Source: Marinobacterium aestuarii
Lineage (GTDB): Bacteria; Pseudomonadota; Gammaproteobacteria; Pseudomonadales; Balneatricaceae
Assembly: GCF_001651805.1 (NCBI RefSeq)
Contig: NZ_CP015839.1
Coordinates: forward strand, 1,736,001-1,800,000
Length of the DNA stretch: 64,000 bases
Direction of reading: 5' to 3'
Position numbers and translations under genes: made by a program. How positions within the stretch are numbered: the stretch's first letter is position 1; every line of letters starts with the position of its first letter. The notes beneath the pieces were generated by a model that saw only the letters and a program-made list of their open reading frames with translations, searched no databases and was not told the origin of the DNA. This document shows, one piece after another, positions 45,950-54,214 of this stretch.

Positions 45950-47020
45950 GTGCTCTCGTTCCTGTCTGATTACGGCCTGTTTCTGGCCAAAACAATGACC
46001 CTGGTGGTTGCTGTGCTGGTGTTTGTGCTTGGGCTTGTCCTGATTGCCGGGCGTAATCGCAAAGGCGGTTCGGATGGGGAGATCAGCGTCACAAGCCTCA
46101 ACGACCAGCTTGAAGATATGCAAAGCGCCATCGAGCAATCGGTGATGGACAAAGACAGCTACAAGCAGCAGATGAAGGACGAGGCCAAGCGGGAAAAGGC
46201 CGAGGCCAAGGCGCGCAAAAAGGCGCTGAAAAAGGGTGAAGCCGTCGAAACCTCGTCCGGGCGTCGGTTGTTCGTGCTCGATTTCGATGGTGATATCAAG
46301 GCCAGCGACGTTGAACCGCTGCGTGAAGAGATTACCGCGATCCTTACTGTGGCCGGTCCTGAAGATGAAGTCGTGCTCAGGCTGGAGAGCGCCGGTGGTC
46401 TGGTGCATGAATACGGCCTTGCCGCCTCGCAGCTCGAGCGCATTCGGGCCCAGAAAATCCCCCTCACCATCTGTGTTGACCGTGTTGCCGCCAGCGGCGG
46501 TTACATGATGGCCTGTCTGGCCGACAAGCTGATGGCCGCGCCTTTTGCTGTGCTGGGCTCCATCGGTGTGGTGGCGCAGATGCCCAACTTTCACAAACTG
46601 CTGAAAAAGCATGATATCGACATGGAAATTCTTACCGCCGGCGAATTCAAACGCACCCTGACCATGTTCGGCGAGAACACCGACAAGGGCCGGGAAAAAT
46701 TCGTTGAAGAGCTGGAAGACACCCATGAGCTGTTCAAGGAGTTTGTGACCGGTTATCGTCCCCAGCTTGATATTCACAAGGTGGCCACCGGCGAAATCTG
46801 GTTTGGCAAGCGCGCCCTGGAGCAGCACCTGATCGATGAAATCTGCACCAGTGACGATTACCTGATGCAGGCCGCGCGCGAGGCTGATGTGTTCTGTGTG
46901 CGCTATGAAGAAAAGAAGAGCCTGCAGGAGCGTCTCAGCGATTTCGCCATCCATACCGGCGACAGCCTGATGCTGCGCTGGTGGGACCGGTTGTATAAAA
47001 GCCGCCTGTTGTCCCGCTAA
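45950..47020 (+). CDS. sohB: Inner-membrane S49-family peptidase SohB
   Basis: The 356-residue protein has an N-terminal membrane helix (about 10-33), then a charged Lys/Glu/Ala-rich linker (65-100) and the SppA-like domain. The likely nucleophile is S182 in DRVAASGGYMMAC; the conserved GSIGVVAQMPNF and GEFKRTLTMFGENT regions follow. SohB belongs to the family of signal-peptide-degrading proteases; E. coli SohB is a multicopy suppressor of htrA loss. GTG 45950 follows TGGAGAAGCAC. Confidence 0.93.
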   Translation: MLSFLSDYGLFLAKTMTLVVAVLVFVLGLVLIAGRNRKGGSDGEISVTSLNDQLEDMQSAIEQSVMDKDSYKQQMKDEAKREKAEAKARKKALKKGEAVETSSGRRLFVLDFDGDIKASDVEPLREEITAILTVAGPEDEVVLRLESAGGLVHEYGLAASQLERIRAQKIPLTICVDRVAASGGYMMACLADKLMAAPFAVLGSIGVVAQMPNFHKLLKKHDIDMEILTAGEFKRTLTMFGENTDKGREKFVEELEDTHELFKEFVTGYRPQLDIHKVATGEIWFGKRALEQHLIDEICTSDDYLMQAAREADVFCVRYEEKKSLQERLSDFAIHTGDSLMLRWWDRLYKSRLLSR

Positions 47021-47036
47021 AACGGGTTGCGTTTAA
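47018..47036. promoter_or_regulatory. Inverted repeat upstream of the TetR/PsrA-like gene, candidate operator
   Basis: TAAAACG and CGTTTAA (one mismatch) flank a five-base centre. It lies at the sohB stop, 62 bases before the regulator start. PsrA boxes contain AAAC/GTTT half-sites, but the published spacing is shorter than the seven bases seen here. Confidence 0.3.
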
Positions 47037-47098
47037 CAGAGCTGGCAAGCTGTATCGTGCCCTCGGGACGAGTGGCATGTTCAACAGGAGAGAAACGG

Positions 47099-47755
47099 AT
47101 GCCGCAATCCGACACCACGGACAAGATACTGCAGGCGGCAGCATCGCTGTTTGCCGAGCAAGGCTTCAACGACACCACCCTGCGTCAGATTACCGCACGC
47201 GCCGACGTCAACCTGGCCGCAGTCAACTATCACTTTGGTTCCAAGGAACGCCTGATCATGGCGCTGGCGGATGCCTGTATCGAGCCGCTGGTGCAGCAGC
47301 TTGAGCGCGCGCTGGCGGAGCGCCTGGCGCTGGCGCCGCAGCGTCTGACGCTGGATGAGCTGATGGACATGCTGATGCGCACGCTGTTACAGGCGCAAAG
47401 GCGCAGCACCGACGAGCTGAGCGTCTTCATGCGCTTGCTGGATCTGGCCTACATGGGCCGGCAGCAGGCGCTACGCGAGCATCTGGTGACGCACTACGGT
47501 GCGCGTCTGCAACCATTCTTGCAGCATCTGAGGCAGGATTCGGCGCCCATGGAGGATGATGAGTTCTTCTGGCGGCTGCACTTCCTGCTGGGCTCGGTGG
47601 TGTTTACCCTGGCCAACTTTCAGACCTTGGTGGCGCTTGAAAAGCAGACCTTTGACCTGGATGCCGAGATCGAACGTACTCTGCACCGGCTGGTGCCGGT
47701 GCTGGCTGGCGGCTTTCAGGCGCGGGCCGAAAGCATCCAGTTCTGCTGGCTATGA
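47099..47755 (+). CDS. psrA: TetR-family regulator, PsrA-like
   Basis: The 218-residue regulator has an N-terminal helix-turn-helix (ILQAAASLFAEQGFNDTTLRQITARADVNLAAVNYHFGSKERLI). This, and the C-terminal pattern FMRLLDLAYM and FFWRLHFLLGSVVFTLANF, resemble Pseudomonas PsrA, a fatty-acid-responsive regulator of rpoS and beta-oxidation genes. Synteny agrees: in P. aeruginosa psrA is next to nagZ, though its other neighbour lexA is missing here. ATG 47099 follows ACAGGAGAGAAACGG. Its stop overlaps the next start by four bases. Confidence 0.8.
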   Translation: MPQSDTTDKILQAAASLFAEQGFNDTTLRQITARADVNLAAVNYHFGSKERLIMALADACIEPLVQQLERALAERLALAPQRLTLDELMDMLMRTLLQAQRRSTDELSVFMRLLDLAYMGRQQALREHLVTHYGARLQPFLQHLRQDSAPMEDDEFFWRLHFLLGSVVFTLANFQTLVALEKQTFDLDAEIERTLHRLVPVLAGGFQARAESIQFCWL

Positions 47756-48237
47756 GTGATTGCTGGCTGCGTGTGTCGATCAGCCGGCAGCAGCTTGAGC
47801 TGCTCGAGGGGGAGCGGGTGCTGCAGTGCTACCCCATATCCACGGCGCGCAATGGCCCTGGCGAGCAGGAAGGCAGTGGCTGTACGCCCCGTGGCCGGCA
47901 CTGCATTCGCGCCAGGATAGGCGCCGGGCAGCCGCTCAATGCGGTCTTTCGCGGGCGTCGTTTTACCGGTGAAACCTACTCCCAGGCACTGGCCCGCACA
48001 TACCCTGAGCGGGACTGGATACTGACGCGCATCCTCTGGCTCAGTGGCTGCGAGCCCGGTTTCAATCGCCTGGGGACGGTCGACAGCATGCGTCGATACA
48101 TCTATATCCACGGCACGCCGGACACCGAACCCATGGGTGTGGCCTTGTCCCATGGCTGTATCCGCATGCGCAATGCCGATGTGCTGGATTTGTTTGACCG
48201 CGTCACCACAGGTACTGCGGTCGTCATTGATCCTTGA
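47752..48237 (+). CDS. YkuD-domain enzyme without signal peptide, probable cytoplasmic L,D-carboxypeptidase
   Basis: The 161-residue protein is a minimal YkuD (L,D-transpeptidase fold) domain with its catalytic set intact: H120 in YIHGT, H134 and C136 in SHGCIRM. The N-terminus (MSDCWLRVSISRQQLELLEG) is polar, with no signal peptide or lipobox, so it should stay in the cytoplasm. Cytoplasmic YkuD proteins such as Acinetobacter ElsL remove the terminal D-Ala from recycled muropeptide tetrapeptides. The neighbour nagZ, also cytoplasmic and in the same pathway, fits that role. It is coupled by ATGA to the psrA-like gene. Confidence 0.8.
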   Translation: MSDCWLRVSISRQQLELLEGERVLQCYPISTARNGPGEQEGSGCTPRGRHCIRARIGAGQPLNAVFRGRRFTGETYSQALARTYPERDWILTRILWLSGCEPGFNRLGTVDSMRRYIYIHGTPDTEPMGVALSHGCIRMRNADVLDLFDRVTTGTAVVIDP

Positions 48238-48317
48238 GGTTGTGGGCGTGCAAGCTTCTGACATTGTGAGCTTGTGAACGTACGCGTTTGTGAAAAGTTG
48301 AGAGCAGAGGAATTTCC

Positions 48318-49322
48318 ATGACAGCCGCTGTACTGATGCTGGATCTGGCGGGCACCGAACTGAGTGCCGATGAAGCGGCGCTGCTGGCTGATGACGCCGT
48401 TGGCGGGCTGATACTGTTCAGTCGCAACTTTGAGAGCCCCACGCAGTTGCGCCGGCTGATTGCGGCGGTGCGGGCGCTTGCGCCGGATATTCTGATCGCG
48501 GTCGATCACGAGGGCGGGCGAGTGCAGCGCTTTCGCCAGGGGTTCACCCTGTTGCCCGCCATGGGTGTGCTGGCGCAGCGTTACGCCTGTGCGCCTGAGG
48601 CTGCGCTGGCTGAAGCGGTTGAGCTCGGCTGGCTGATGGCCGCAGAGCTGCTGGATATGGATATCGATATCAGCTTTGCGCCTGTGCTGGATCTGGATTA
48701 TGGCCGCAGCCGGGTGATCGGCGATCGCGCCTTTGGGGGCGATGGGGCAACGGTCAGCGCCCTGGCGGGGGCCTTTGTGCGCGGTATGGCCGAGGCCGGC
48801 ATGGCCGCCACCGGCAAGCACTTTCCGGGGCACGGCTGGGCCGAGGCGGACTCCCATCTGGAGATTCCCACCGACGAGCGGGACCTGGCCACCATCGAAC
48901 AGCAGGACATGCAGCCCTTTGCGCAACTCATAGATGCAGGCCTTGCAGGCGTAATGCCGGCCCATGTGATCTACAGTACCGTGGACCCCTCGCCCGCGGG
49001 CTTTTCGCACTACTGGCTGCAGCAGGTACTGCGCACGCAGCTGGGCTTTAGAGGTGTGATCTTCAGTGATGACCTGAGCATGGAGGGGGCCGGCTTTGCC
49101 GGCGGCTATGCCGCCCGTGCCGCCCGCGCGCTTGAAGCTGGCTGCGACATGCTGCTGGTGTGCAATCACCCCGAAGGCGCGCGCGAGGTGCTGGACTATC
49201 TGCGGGCGCACCCTCGGGTGCCAAGTCCGGCTATTGCTGCGCTGCGCGGCGACAGGCGCGCAATCAATCAGCAGCGTCAGGTCAGGGCCCAGGCGCTGGC
49301 GGCAGAGCTGCGGGCGCTCTAA
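48318..49322 (+). CDS. nagZ: Beta-N-acetylhexosaminidase NagZ
   Basis: NagZ removes GlcNAc from anhydro-muropeptides in the cytoplasm during peptidoglycan recycling; its product controls AmpC induction in many species. The 334-residue GH3 enzyme has the KHFPGHG motif (167-173) with the D178-S-H180 loop, and the nucleophile in IFSDDLSMEGA (D251). There is no signal peptide, as expected. It starts 80 bases after the YkuD gene, whose product likely acts on the same muropeptides. Confidence 0.96.
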   Translation: MTAAVLMLDLAGTELSADEAALLADDAVGGLILFSRNFESPTQLRRLIAAVRALAPDILIAVDHEGGRVQRFRQGFTLLPAMGVLAQRYACAPEAALAEAVELGWLMAAELLDMDIDISFAPVLDLDYGRSRVIGDRAFGGDGATVSALAGAFVRGMAEAGMAATGKHFPGHGWAEADSHLEIPTDERDLATIEQQDMQPFAQLIDAGLAGVMPAHVIYSTVDPSPAGFSHYWLQQVLRTQLGFRGVIFSDDLSMEGAGFAGGYAARAARALEAGCDMLLVCNHPEGAREVLDYLRAHPRVPSPAIAALRGDRRAINQQRQVRAQALAAELRAL

Positions 49323-49358
49323 CAGGGTTAATCTGAAATCAAGCGGAGAATGTAACGG

Positions 49359-50516
49359 ATGTGGCAGGCGTTTAGTGAGCAGCTGGCGAATTACTGGCCC
49401 TTTGGCCCGGAGACCAGCTGGATGTTGCGGGTCTTTCTGATTGTCTTTATGACCATGCTGCTGAATTACCTTTCCAATCGGCTGTTCCGGCGTCTGAGTG
49501 TACGCCTGGAGCGGACCAGCAATGTCTGGGATGACCTGCTGCTGGCGGCGGCGCGACGCCCCATTGCGGCACTGATCTGGATCTTTGGTGCTGCCTGGGC
49601 GCTGGAGGTGATTGATCGTCAGACCGGCACTGTACTGATGGATGTGGTGGGGCCGATAAGGCGCATGGGGGTCATCGTGCTTATCACCTGGTTCCTGATT
49701 CGTCTTATTCGACGGGCTGAAGTGGCGCTGGTGTCGCCGCAGAAGGTCAAGACGCCGATGGATCAGACCACGGTGGGTGCCATCGGCAAGCTGCTGCGCC
49801 TGTCGATCATCATCACCACGGCGCTGGTGGTACTGCAAAACTTCGGTTACAGCGTCTCCGGCGTTATGGCCTTTGGTGGTATCGGCGGTATCGCCGTGGG
49901 CTTTGCCGCCAAGGATCTGCTGGCAAACTTTTTTGGCGGTTTGATGATCTACCTGGACCGCCCGTTCAAGGTGGGGGACTGGATTCGCTCTCCGGACAAG
50001 AACATCGAGGGTACGGTGGAGGAAATCGGCTGGCGCCAGACGCGCATCCGCACCTTCGACAAGCGTCCGCTCTATGTGCCCAACGCCACCTTTGCCAGTA
50101 TTTCGGTGGAGAACCCCTCGCGCATGACCAACAGGCGCATCTACGAAACCATTGGCGTGCGCTACGATGATGTCGGACGCGTCCAGGCGATAGTGGCGGA
50201 TGTGCATGCCATGCTGCGCCAGCACGAGGAGATTGATCAGGAGCAGACGCTGATCGTTAACCTGAACAGCTTCGGTGCATCGTCGGTCGATTTCTTCGTT
50301 TATACCTTTACGCGCACCACCAACTGGATACGTTTCCATGAGATCAAGCAGGATGTGCTGCTGCGCATCATTGAGATCATTGAAGCCCGCGGTGCAGAGG
50401 TGGCCTTTCCGACCCAGACGCTGCACCTGGCCTCGTTGCCGGATGCTGCTGTGGCGCAGGGAGCGCTGCCGTCGCAGGCTGCATCGCGGTCGGAGCGGGC
50501 GCCATCGCAGGCCTGA
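49359..50516 (+). CDS. MscS-family mechanosensitive ion channel
   Basis: The 385-residue membrane protein has about four hydrophobic N-terminal segments. The pore-lining helix reads GVMAFGGIGGIAVGFAAKDLLANFFGG, the Gly/Ala-rich MscS signature. The beta domain (YLDRPFKVGDWIRSPDKNIEGTVEEIGWRQTRIRTFD) and a C-terminal alpha/beta domain follow. It would release solutes on hypo-osmotic shock. It follows nagZ after 36 bases, probably in one operon, and a hairpin lies 37 bases beyond its stop. Confidence 0.9.
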   Translation: MWQAFSEQLANYWPFGPETSWMLRVFLIVFMTMLLNYLSNRLFRRLSVRLERTSNVWDDLLLAAARRPIAALIWIFGAAWALEVIDRQTGTVLMDVVGPIRRMGVIVLITWFLIRLIRRAEVALVSPQKVKTPMDQTTVGAIGKLLRLSIIITTALVVLQNFGYSVSGVMAFGGIGGIAVGFAAKDLLANFFGGLMIYLDRPFKVGDWIRSPDKNIEGTVEEIGWRQTRIRTFDKRPLYVPNATFASISVENPSRMTNRRIYETIGVRYDDVGRVQAIVADVHAMLRQHEEIDQEQTLIVNLNSFGASSVDFFVYTFTRTTNWIRFHEIKQDVLLRIIEIIEARGAEVAFPTQTLHLASLPDAAVAQGALPSQAASRSERAPSQA

Positions 50517-50553
50517 TCGAGCTGCTCTGAGTCCGTGCTGGGTATGCCTCTAT

Positions 50554-50590
50554 GAATCCCGCCACCTCGCAAGAGGGAGGCGGGATTCTT
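50554..50590 (+). terminator. Hairpin after the MscS gene
   Basis: GAATCCCGCC (50554-50563) pairs with GGCGGGATTC (50579-50588), and an inner CCTC-GCAA-GAGG stem extends it. Only two T residues follow directly, so termination efficiency is uncertain. Confidence 0.65.
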
Positions 50591-50780
50591 CGTTCTGGCG
50601 TGTGGCGGCGTCGTAATCTGCTGGCGGTGGGTTAGTGTGGCACGGCCTTGCTGTGGCACCTCGGGGGAAGATGGTGCACTATTATTCTGCAGGAGTATTT
50701 ACAGAGTTAGGGTGCTTTACGGGATCATCACCGTTGCTGCAGGGTTCCTCTTCCAACTTATACAGGGACGTCCCCGTTAT

Positions 50781-53528
50781 ATGGACAGATTTTTTAATGC
50801 TGGGACTAAACCAGCCTGGCTGGCGGCGGTGTTGATACTGTGTATCGTGTACGCCCTGGTGGGGCGGCTGGCGCTGCTGCTGGCCATACCGCCGGGCTAT
50901 GCGACGGCTATTTTTCCCTCCGCCGGTATTGCCGTCGCGGCCCTGCTGATCTGGGGTAATCGTCTGTGGCCCGGGGTCTTTCTGGGGTCGATGCTGCTTA
51001 ATGGCTGGGTGGGGCTGGAGCAGGGAGCCTTGTCTCTGGTGGCGCTGCAGCTGTCCCTTGGGGCTGCCAGCGGCGCGGCCCTGCAGGCGCTGACCGGGGC
51101 CTGGCTGGTGCAGCGGGTGGTGGGGTATCCGACGTCCCAGTCCCGAGAGCAGGATATTTTCAGGTTCATGCTGTTGGCAGGTCCTGTGGCCTGTCTGGTC
51201 AATGCGAGTGTGGGGGCGACCAGTCTCTATGCCGGCGGCGTTATCAGTATCGCCGAGTACGGCTACAGCTGGTTTACCTGGTGGGTGGGGGATACCATCG
51301 GTGTGCTGATTGCAGCGCCGCTGATGTTTATCTGTTTTTCCAGGCCCAGATCATTGTGGTGGGGGCGGCGTCATTCGGTGGCGGTGCCGCTGTTGTTGTC
51401 GCTGGCGTCGGTGGTTCTGCTGTTTGTCTGGGTGAGCAAGTGGGAAGCGCAGCGCACCGAGCTCGAGTTCCGCAAGGCCTCCAGCGAAGCCGCGGAGAGT
51501 CTGCGGGCCAGTGTGGCCAGTTACCTGGATTCTGTCGCATCGATCGAGCGCTTTTTTGTCAGTTCATCCCGGGTAATGCGACCGGAGTTCAGAGCCTTCG
51601 TCGAAAACATGTTGCTGAAAAAGCCCGGTATTCAGGGGCTGGGCTGGAACCCGCGTATCACCGAAACCCAGAGGGCGGGTTTCGAAGAGTTAGTGCAGGC
51701 GGAGGGCTTTCCCGGCTTTGCAATCACCGAGCGGGACGCCACGGGGGCGCTGGTGCGGGCGGGTAGGCGGCCTGATTATGTAGTGGCGACCTATCTGGAG
51801 CCGCTGGGCGACAATGGCAAGGCGCTGGGGTTTGATGTGGCGTCCAGTAGCGAGCGTCTGGAGGCGCTGAATCGGGCGCGGGATACGGGGCTTGCGGTGG
51901 CGACGGCGCCTATCACGCTGGTGCAGGAGGGCGGGGCTCAATCCGGCTTTTTGCTGTTTCATCCGGTATATCTCGGAGCAAGCAATACTGCAGCGGATCG
52001 CAGGCAGAATCTCACTGGTTTTGCGGTCGGTGTCTTCCGTGTCGGTGATATTGTCGATGCAGTCCTGAACGCCAGGCTACCTGGCAATATTATGCTGTCG
52101 ATCGACGATCGAGGGGCGTCCGATGGGGGTCATCTCTATGGGACGGAAAATCATGCGGGCTTTGAAAGTGCATCCTATGGCTTTACCGCTGATATTGATG
52201 TCGGTGGGCGGCACTGGACGCTGCAGTTCTGGCCGTCGGCGGGCTATATGTCAGGTCATCGTGGCTGGCAGGCCTGGGGTGTGCTGGCAACAGGGCTGCT
52301 GTTTACCAGTGTGCTGGGCGCATTCTTGCTAGCCATGACCGGCCGGGCCTATGAAGTGGGGGTGCTGGTGCAGCGTCGTACGGCGGAGCTGAGCGGGATT
52401 CTTAACACCGCCATTGAAACCATTATGACGCTGGATAGAAAAGGCCGACTGGAGTCGGTTAACCCGGCCGGCGAGGCGCTGTTTGCTCAGCCCGCCGAGG
52501 CGCTCGTCGGGCGATTGATCAGTGACGTTGTGCCGGAATTTTTCATCAGCCTGGTGGCGGGCGCAGGTGGGCTGGGGTCGTTGTCCGGCGCAGGCAGTCG
52601 CTGCGATACCTGGGCCTTGCGTCCTGATGGCAGTCGAGTGCCCATTGAGCTGGCGGTGAGTCCGTTACCGATTGGAGAGCGCATGCGCTACACCCTGATC
52701 ATTCATGACCTGACCGAGCGGCATAAGGTCAATCGGATGAAGGATGAGTTTATTTCCACGGTCAATCATGAGCTCAGGACGCCGCTGACTTCGATCAAGG
52801 GGGCGCTGGGGCTGGTGGTGGGCGGTGTGCTGGACGCTCACCCCGACAGGAAGGTCGGCGCCATTACGCTGGCCTACGACAACTGTCAGCGGCTGGAAAC
52901 CCTGATCAATGACCTGCTTGATATCGGCAAGATTCAGTACGCAGACGTCGAGCTCAGGCTGCAGTCGCTGCCGGCCAATGCGCTGGCCGAGAAGGCGCTG
53001 GCGATGAATCAGGGCTATGCCGACAAGTATGCTGTGCGCTGCCGTCTGGTGCCCTGCGCGGGCGAGGCGCTTGTGCTGGGGGATGAGAATCGCCTGCTGC
53101 AGGTGTTTTCGAATCTGCTGTCCAATGCCTGCAAATACTCGCCTGCGGGCGCTGAGGTTGTGGTGTCCTTGCTGTCTGGGTCTGAAGAGCTGCGTATCAG
53201 CGTGGCGGACTCGGGCCCCGGTATTCCGCTGGAGTTTCAGGCGCAGGTGTTTGAGCGTTTTACCCAGGCTGATTCTTCGGATACGCGTCGCCTGGGCGGT
53301 ACCGGGCTGGGGCTCGCCATTACGCGGGCCATCGTTGAGCGCCACGGCGGCAAGATTGGTTTTGACAGTATACCGGGGCAGGGTACGGTGTTTTATGTCG
53401 ACCTGCCGCTGGTGGCGGTCAGCGCTGAACCTTCTGGAGAGTCTTCTGGAGGATTTTCTGAAAAGGCTGCTGGCGCGCGTGCAGATGAGGGCATTATCAA
53501 TGCCGCCGCGGATGATGTTCGCGCCTGA
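50781..53528 (+). CDS. MASE1-CHASE-PAS sensor histidine kinase
   Basis: The 915-residue membrane kinase has an N-terminal MASE1 region (about 10-220, with PPGYATAIFPSAGIAVAAL and WWVGDTIGVLIAAPL). A CHASE-type periplasmic sensor (about 240-490, FVENMLLKKPGIQGLGWNP), a membrane segment and a PAS domain (about 535-640) follow. The HisKA phospho-acceptor is H663 in STVNHELRTPL, and the ATPase core has NLLSNACKYS, DSGPGIP and GTGLGLAI. It has no receiver domain, and no response regulator is adjacent. ATG 50781 is favoured, but an upstream start (to 50637) is possible. Ligand unknown. Confidence 0.88.
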   Translation: MDRFFNAGTKPAWLAAVLILCIVYALVGRLALLLAIPPGYATAIFPSAGIAVAALLIWGNRLWPGVFLGSMLLNGWVGLEQGALSLVALQLSLGAASGAALQALTGAWLVQRVVGYPTSQSREQDIFRFMLLAGPVACLVNASVGATSLYAGGVISIAEYGYSWFTWWVGDTIGVLIAAPLMFICFSRPRSLWWGRRHSVAVPLLLSLASVVLLFVWVSKWEAQRTELEFRKASSEAAESLRASVASYLDSVASIERFFVSSSRVMRPEFRAFVENMLLKKPGIQGLGWNPRITETQRAGFEELVQAEGFPGFAITERDATGALVRAGRRPDYVVATYLEPLGDNGKALGFDVASSSERLEALNRARDTGLAVATAPITLVQEGGAQSGFLLFHPVYLGASNTAADRRQNLTGFAVGVFRVGDIVDAVLNARLPGNIMLSIDDRGASDGGHLYGTENHAGFESASYGFTADIDVGGRHWTLQFWPSAGYMSGHRGWQAWGVLATGLLFTSVLGAFLLAMTGRAYEVGVLVQRRTAELSGILNTAIETIMTLDRKGRLESVNPAGEALFAQPAEALVGRLISDVVPEFFISLVAGAGGLGSLSGAGSRCDTWALRPDGSRVPIELAVSPLPIGERMRYTLIIHDLTERHKVNRMKDEFISTVNHELRTPLTSIKGALGLVVGGVLDAHPDRKVGAITLAYDNCQRLETLINDLLDIGKIQYADVELRLQSLPANALAEKALAMNQGYADKYAVRCRLVPCAGEALVLGDENRLLQVFSNLLSNACKYSPAGAEVVVSLLSGSEELRISVADSGPGIPLEFQAQVFERFTQADSSDTRRLGGTGLGLAITRAIVERHGGKIGFDSIPGQGTVFYVDLPLVAVSAEPSGESSGGFSEKAAGARADEGIINAAADDVRA

Positions 53529-53577
53529 GCGGTGCTTTTGCGGTAGCGCAGTGCTTGGCAGCTAAATGGCTTCGATC

Positions 53578-53606
53578 AAAAAAGGGCTCCGCAAGGAGCC
53601 CTTTTT
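53578..53606. terminator. Bidirectional terminator between the kinase and csiV-like genes
   Basis: AAAGGGCTCC and GGAGCCCTTT pair around a GCAA tetraloop, flanked by A-runs on the left and T-runs on the right. Confidence 0.93.
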
Positions 53607-53623
53607 GTATGTACAGGCACTGA

Positions 53624-54214
53624 CTAGCGCTGAATCAGTACCAGGACGCCGAACAGCGGGTTATCCAGGTAGTGAATCTGGTTGGGTTTCATGCTCCGCG
53701 GTGTATTCAGGGTTGCCATCAGCAGCTTGTCGGTGGCCTGTGAGCTGATGCTGGTGTAGTACAGGTCGGGGCGCAGGTGCAGGGAACTGCCGCGGTCGAT
53801 ACTGATGTAGCCGTCCAGTTCGTAGGCGCCGTTGGGCATGAGCTGGCCACCGCGCAGGTGTACCGGTCGGCTGCTGTTCTGGTTGCCCACCGGCTGATAC
53901 CAGGCGCCGTGGAACAGGGTGCGAAATCCCTGTTGACGCGCGAGGCGGTTTTTTTCCGCCGTCAGTACCAGGTTATTGCCGGGCAGGCGCTGGTAAGTGC
54001 CGCTGCCACCGTTGCCCAGTTCTGCCGCCGCACGGCGGGGTATCTCCAGGCTATGCCAGGTCTGTTCTTTCAGGGCGGCAGGGTCCTGGTTGGCGAAGAT
54101 CAGCACTTCCACCTTGTAGACGGGGTCCTCGGCCCGGGCAAACAGGCTGCACAGCGTTAGCAAGGCGAGCGCCAGAGTGCTGAGCAGCGGGGGGAGGCTT
54201 GGGTGAAATCTCAT
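53624..54214 (-). CDS. csiV: CsiV-like periplasmic peptidoglycan-binding protein
   Basis: The 196-residue product has a signal peptide (LLSTLALALLTLCSLFARA). After it comes the CsiV-type opening DPVYKVEVLIFANQ, common to this family. Later it has VHLRGGQLMPNGAYELDGYISIDRGSSLHLRPDLYYTS. CsiV was described in Vibrio cholerae as an activator of LpoA/PBP1A. The start overlaps the mfd stop by four bases, so it is translated with mfd. The family call rests on resemblance and context; direct tests would be needed for function. Confidence 0.65.
   Translation of the reverse strand: MRFHPSLPPLLSTLALALLTLCSLFARAEDPVYKVEVLIFANQDPAALKEQTWHSLEIPRRAAAELGNGGSGTYQRLPGNNLVLTAEKNRLARQQGFRTLFHGAWYQPVGNQNSSRPVHLRGGQLMPNGAYELDGYISIDRGSSLHLRPDLYYTSISSQATDKLLMATLNTPRSMKPNQIHYLDNPLFGVLVLIQR

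Noticed and set aside
48102-50426. 774-codon minus-strand frame across YkuD, nagZ and mscS genes
   Set aside because: It crosses three clear plus-strand genes and reads as His/Gln/Arg-rich nonsense without any family motif.
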